Under the pieces are notes generated by a model, which saw nothing but the letters and a program-made list of their open reading frames with translations, did not search any database and was not told where the DNA came from. The position numbers and the translations under genes were made by a program. Source: Bog-564 sp035509915 (GTDB lineage: Bacteria; Actinomycetota; Acidimicrobiia; Acidimicrobiales; UBA8190). From it: DNA of 12,576 nucleotides. Shown here piece by piece: positions 12,194 to 12,576 of the stretch; position 1 is the stretch's first letter; the number at the start of each line of letters is the position of its first letter. The stretch covers positions 1 to 12,576 of the forward strand of contig DATKIB010000093.1 in assembly GCA_035509915.1 (NCBI GenBank). Reading direction: 5' to 3'.

Positions 12194-12576
12194 GTGACCC
12201 CCTTCACCAACATGTCGACCGCCACCACGAGGACCACGAACGCGAACAAGGCGCGCAGTCGCCTGGGGTCGATCCCGGACAGCAATCGGGCGCCACCGAG
12301 GGCTCCGACGAGGACGCCGACGGCGACCGGCGCGGAGACGAGGGGGTAGACGTCACCGCGCTCGAAGTAGACGCCGGCGGACGCGGCAGCCGTGACGCCG
12401 ATCATGAAGTTGCTCGTCGCGGTGGAGACCTTGATGGGAAGACCCATCGCGAGGTCCATTGCCGGCACCTTCAGGGTCCCCGACCCAACGCCGAGCAAGC
12501 CGCTCACGGTACCGGCGACGTACATCAACACGAGGGCGAGCTTCGTTCGTGCGACCCGGTAGGTGACCACGCGCCC
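12190..12576 (-). CDS. TauE/SafE family permease, C-terminal part (5' end outside window)
   Basis: This is the C-terminal half of a TauE/SafE-type transporter, a family that exports sulfite, sulfonates or related anions; the substrate cannot be read here. The frame is open to the right window edge, so the start lies outside, and the GTG at 12570 is an internal codon. The second-repeat signature is clear: GTVSGLLGVGSGTLKVPAMD followed by MGLPIKVSTATSNFMIGVTA. Helices follow near LVSAPVAVGVLVGALGGARLL and LRALFAFVVLVVAVDMLVKG. About 128 residues are present of an expected 250-280. It overlaps the DUF1634 start by 4 bases, a common pairing. Confidence 0.9.
   Translation of the reverse strand, partial: GRVVTYRVARTKLALVLMYVAGTVSGLLGVGSGTLKVPAMDLAMGLPIKVSTATSNFMIGVTAAASAGVYFERGDVYPLVSAPVAVGVLVGALGGARLLSGIDPRRLRALFAFVVLVVAVDMLVKGVT

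Noticed and set aside
1..12576. tRNA, rRNA, CRISPR repeats, insertion sequences, defence or phage genes
   Set aside because: I looked for cloverleaf-like segments, regularly spaced direct repeats, transposase motifs and integrase motifs and saw none. The HNH protein has no restriction, CRISPR or phage partner nearby.

Overview
The window is a gene-dense, high-G+C stretch (roughly two thirds G+C by eye) from an actinobacterium. Evidence for this is the gene order hflX ... lexA / LysM gene / nrdR, which resembles hflX(Rv2725c)...lexA(Rv2720)-Rv2719c-nrdR(Rv2718c) of Mycobacterium, a DUF3040 membrane protein, Gram-positive-type DapC and DapE, SOS operators of the GAAC-N4-GTTC type, many GTG starts, and several starts without a Shine-Dalgarno sequence. 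I favour the class Acidimicrobiia because some small proteins look like ones I associate with it, but that is inference. No rRNA, tRNA, mobile element or CRISPR array was seen, and no gene-free stretch exceeds 300 bases.

Left block, + strand (1-4435): the 3' part of hflX (ribosome-associated GTPase, cut by the window edge) overlaps dapC by 4 bases. dapD and dapE follow. DapD, DapC and DapE carry out consecutive steps of the succinylase branch from tetrahydrodipicolinate to LL-diaminopimelate, which feeds lysine and peptidoglycan. DapD is the short, classical Escherichia coli type rather than the longer actinobacterial type. A 20-codon reading frame bridges dapD and dapE with overlapping stop/start codons at both ends.

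SOS block (4413-8463): lexA is on the - strand and its 3' end overlaps that of dapE by 23 bases. Its promoter faces that of a LysM membrane protein resembling the SOS-induced division inhibitors ChiZ (Rv2719c) and DivS. The 160-base gap between them holds four LexA boxes, two on each promoter: one overlapping or between the -35 and -10, and one at the transcription start. The LysM gene appears leaderless. Downstream in the same direction, tightly packed, are nrdR (ribonucleotide reductase repressor), a PIG-L/LmbE-type deacetylase and dinB (DNA polymerase IV). LexA could therefore control division arrest, dNTP supply and translesion synthesis through one transcript. This operator layout is the most striking feature of the window.

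Right block (8464-11720, + strand): a DUF3040 two-helix membrane protein with a TTG start, a ROK-family sugar kinase, a coupled 98-residue protein of unknown function, an HNH endonuclease with a leaderless-looking start, and a lipoate ligase / octanoyltransferase-fold protein with a cysteine placed as in LipM. On the - strand at the far right a TauE/SafE permease (cut by the window edge) is coupled to a DUF1634 membrane protein. A strong GC hairpin lies between these and the lipoate gene and probably ends transcription from one or both sides.
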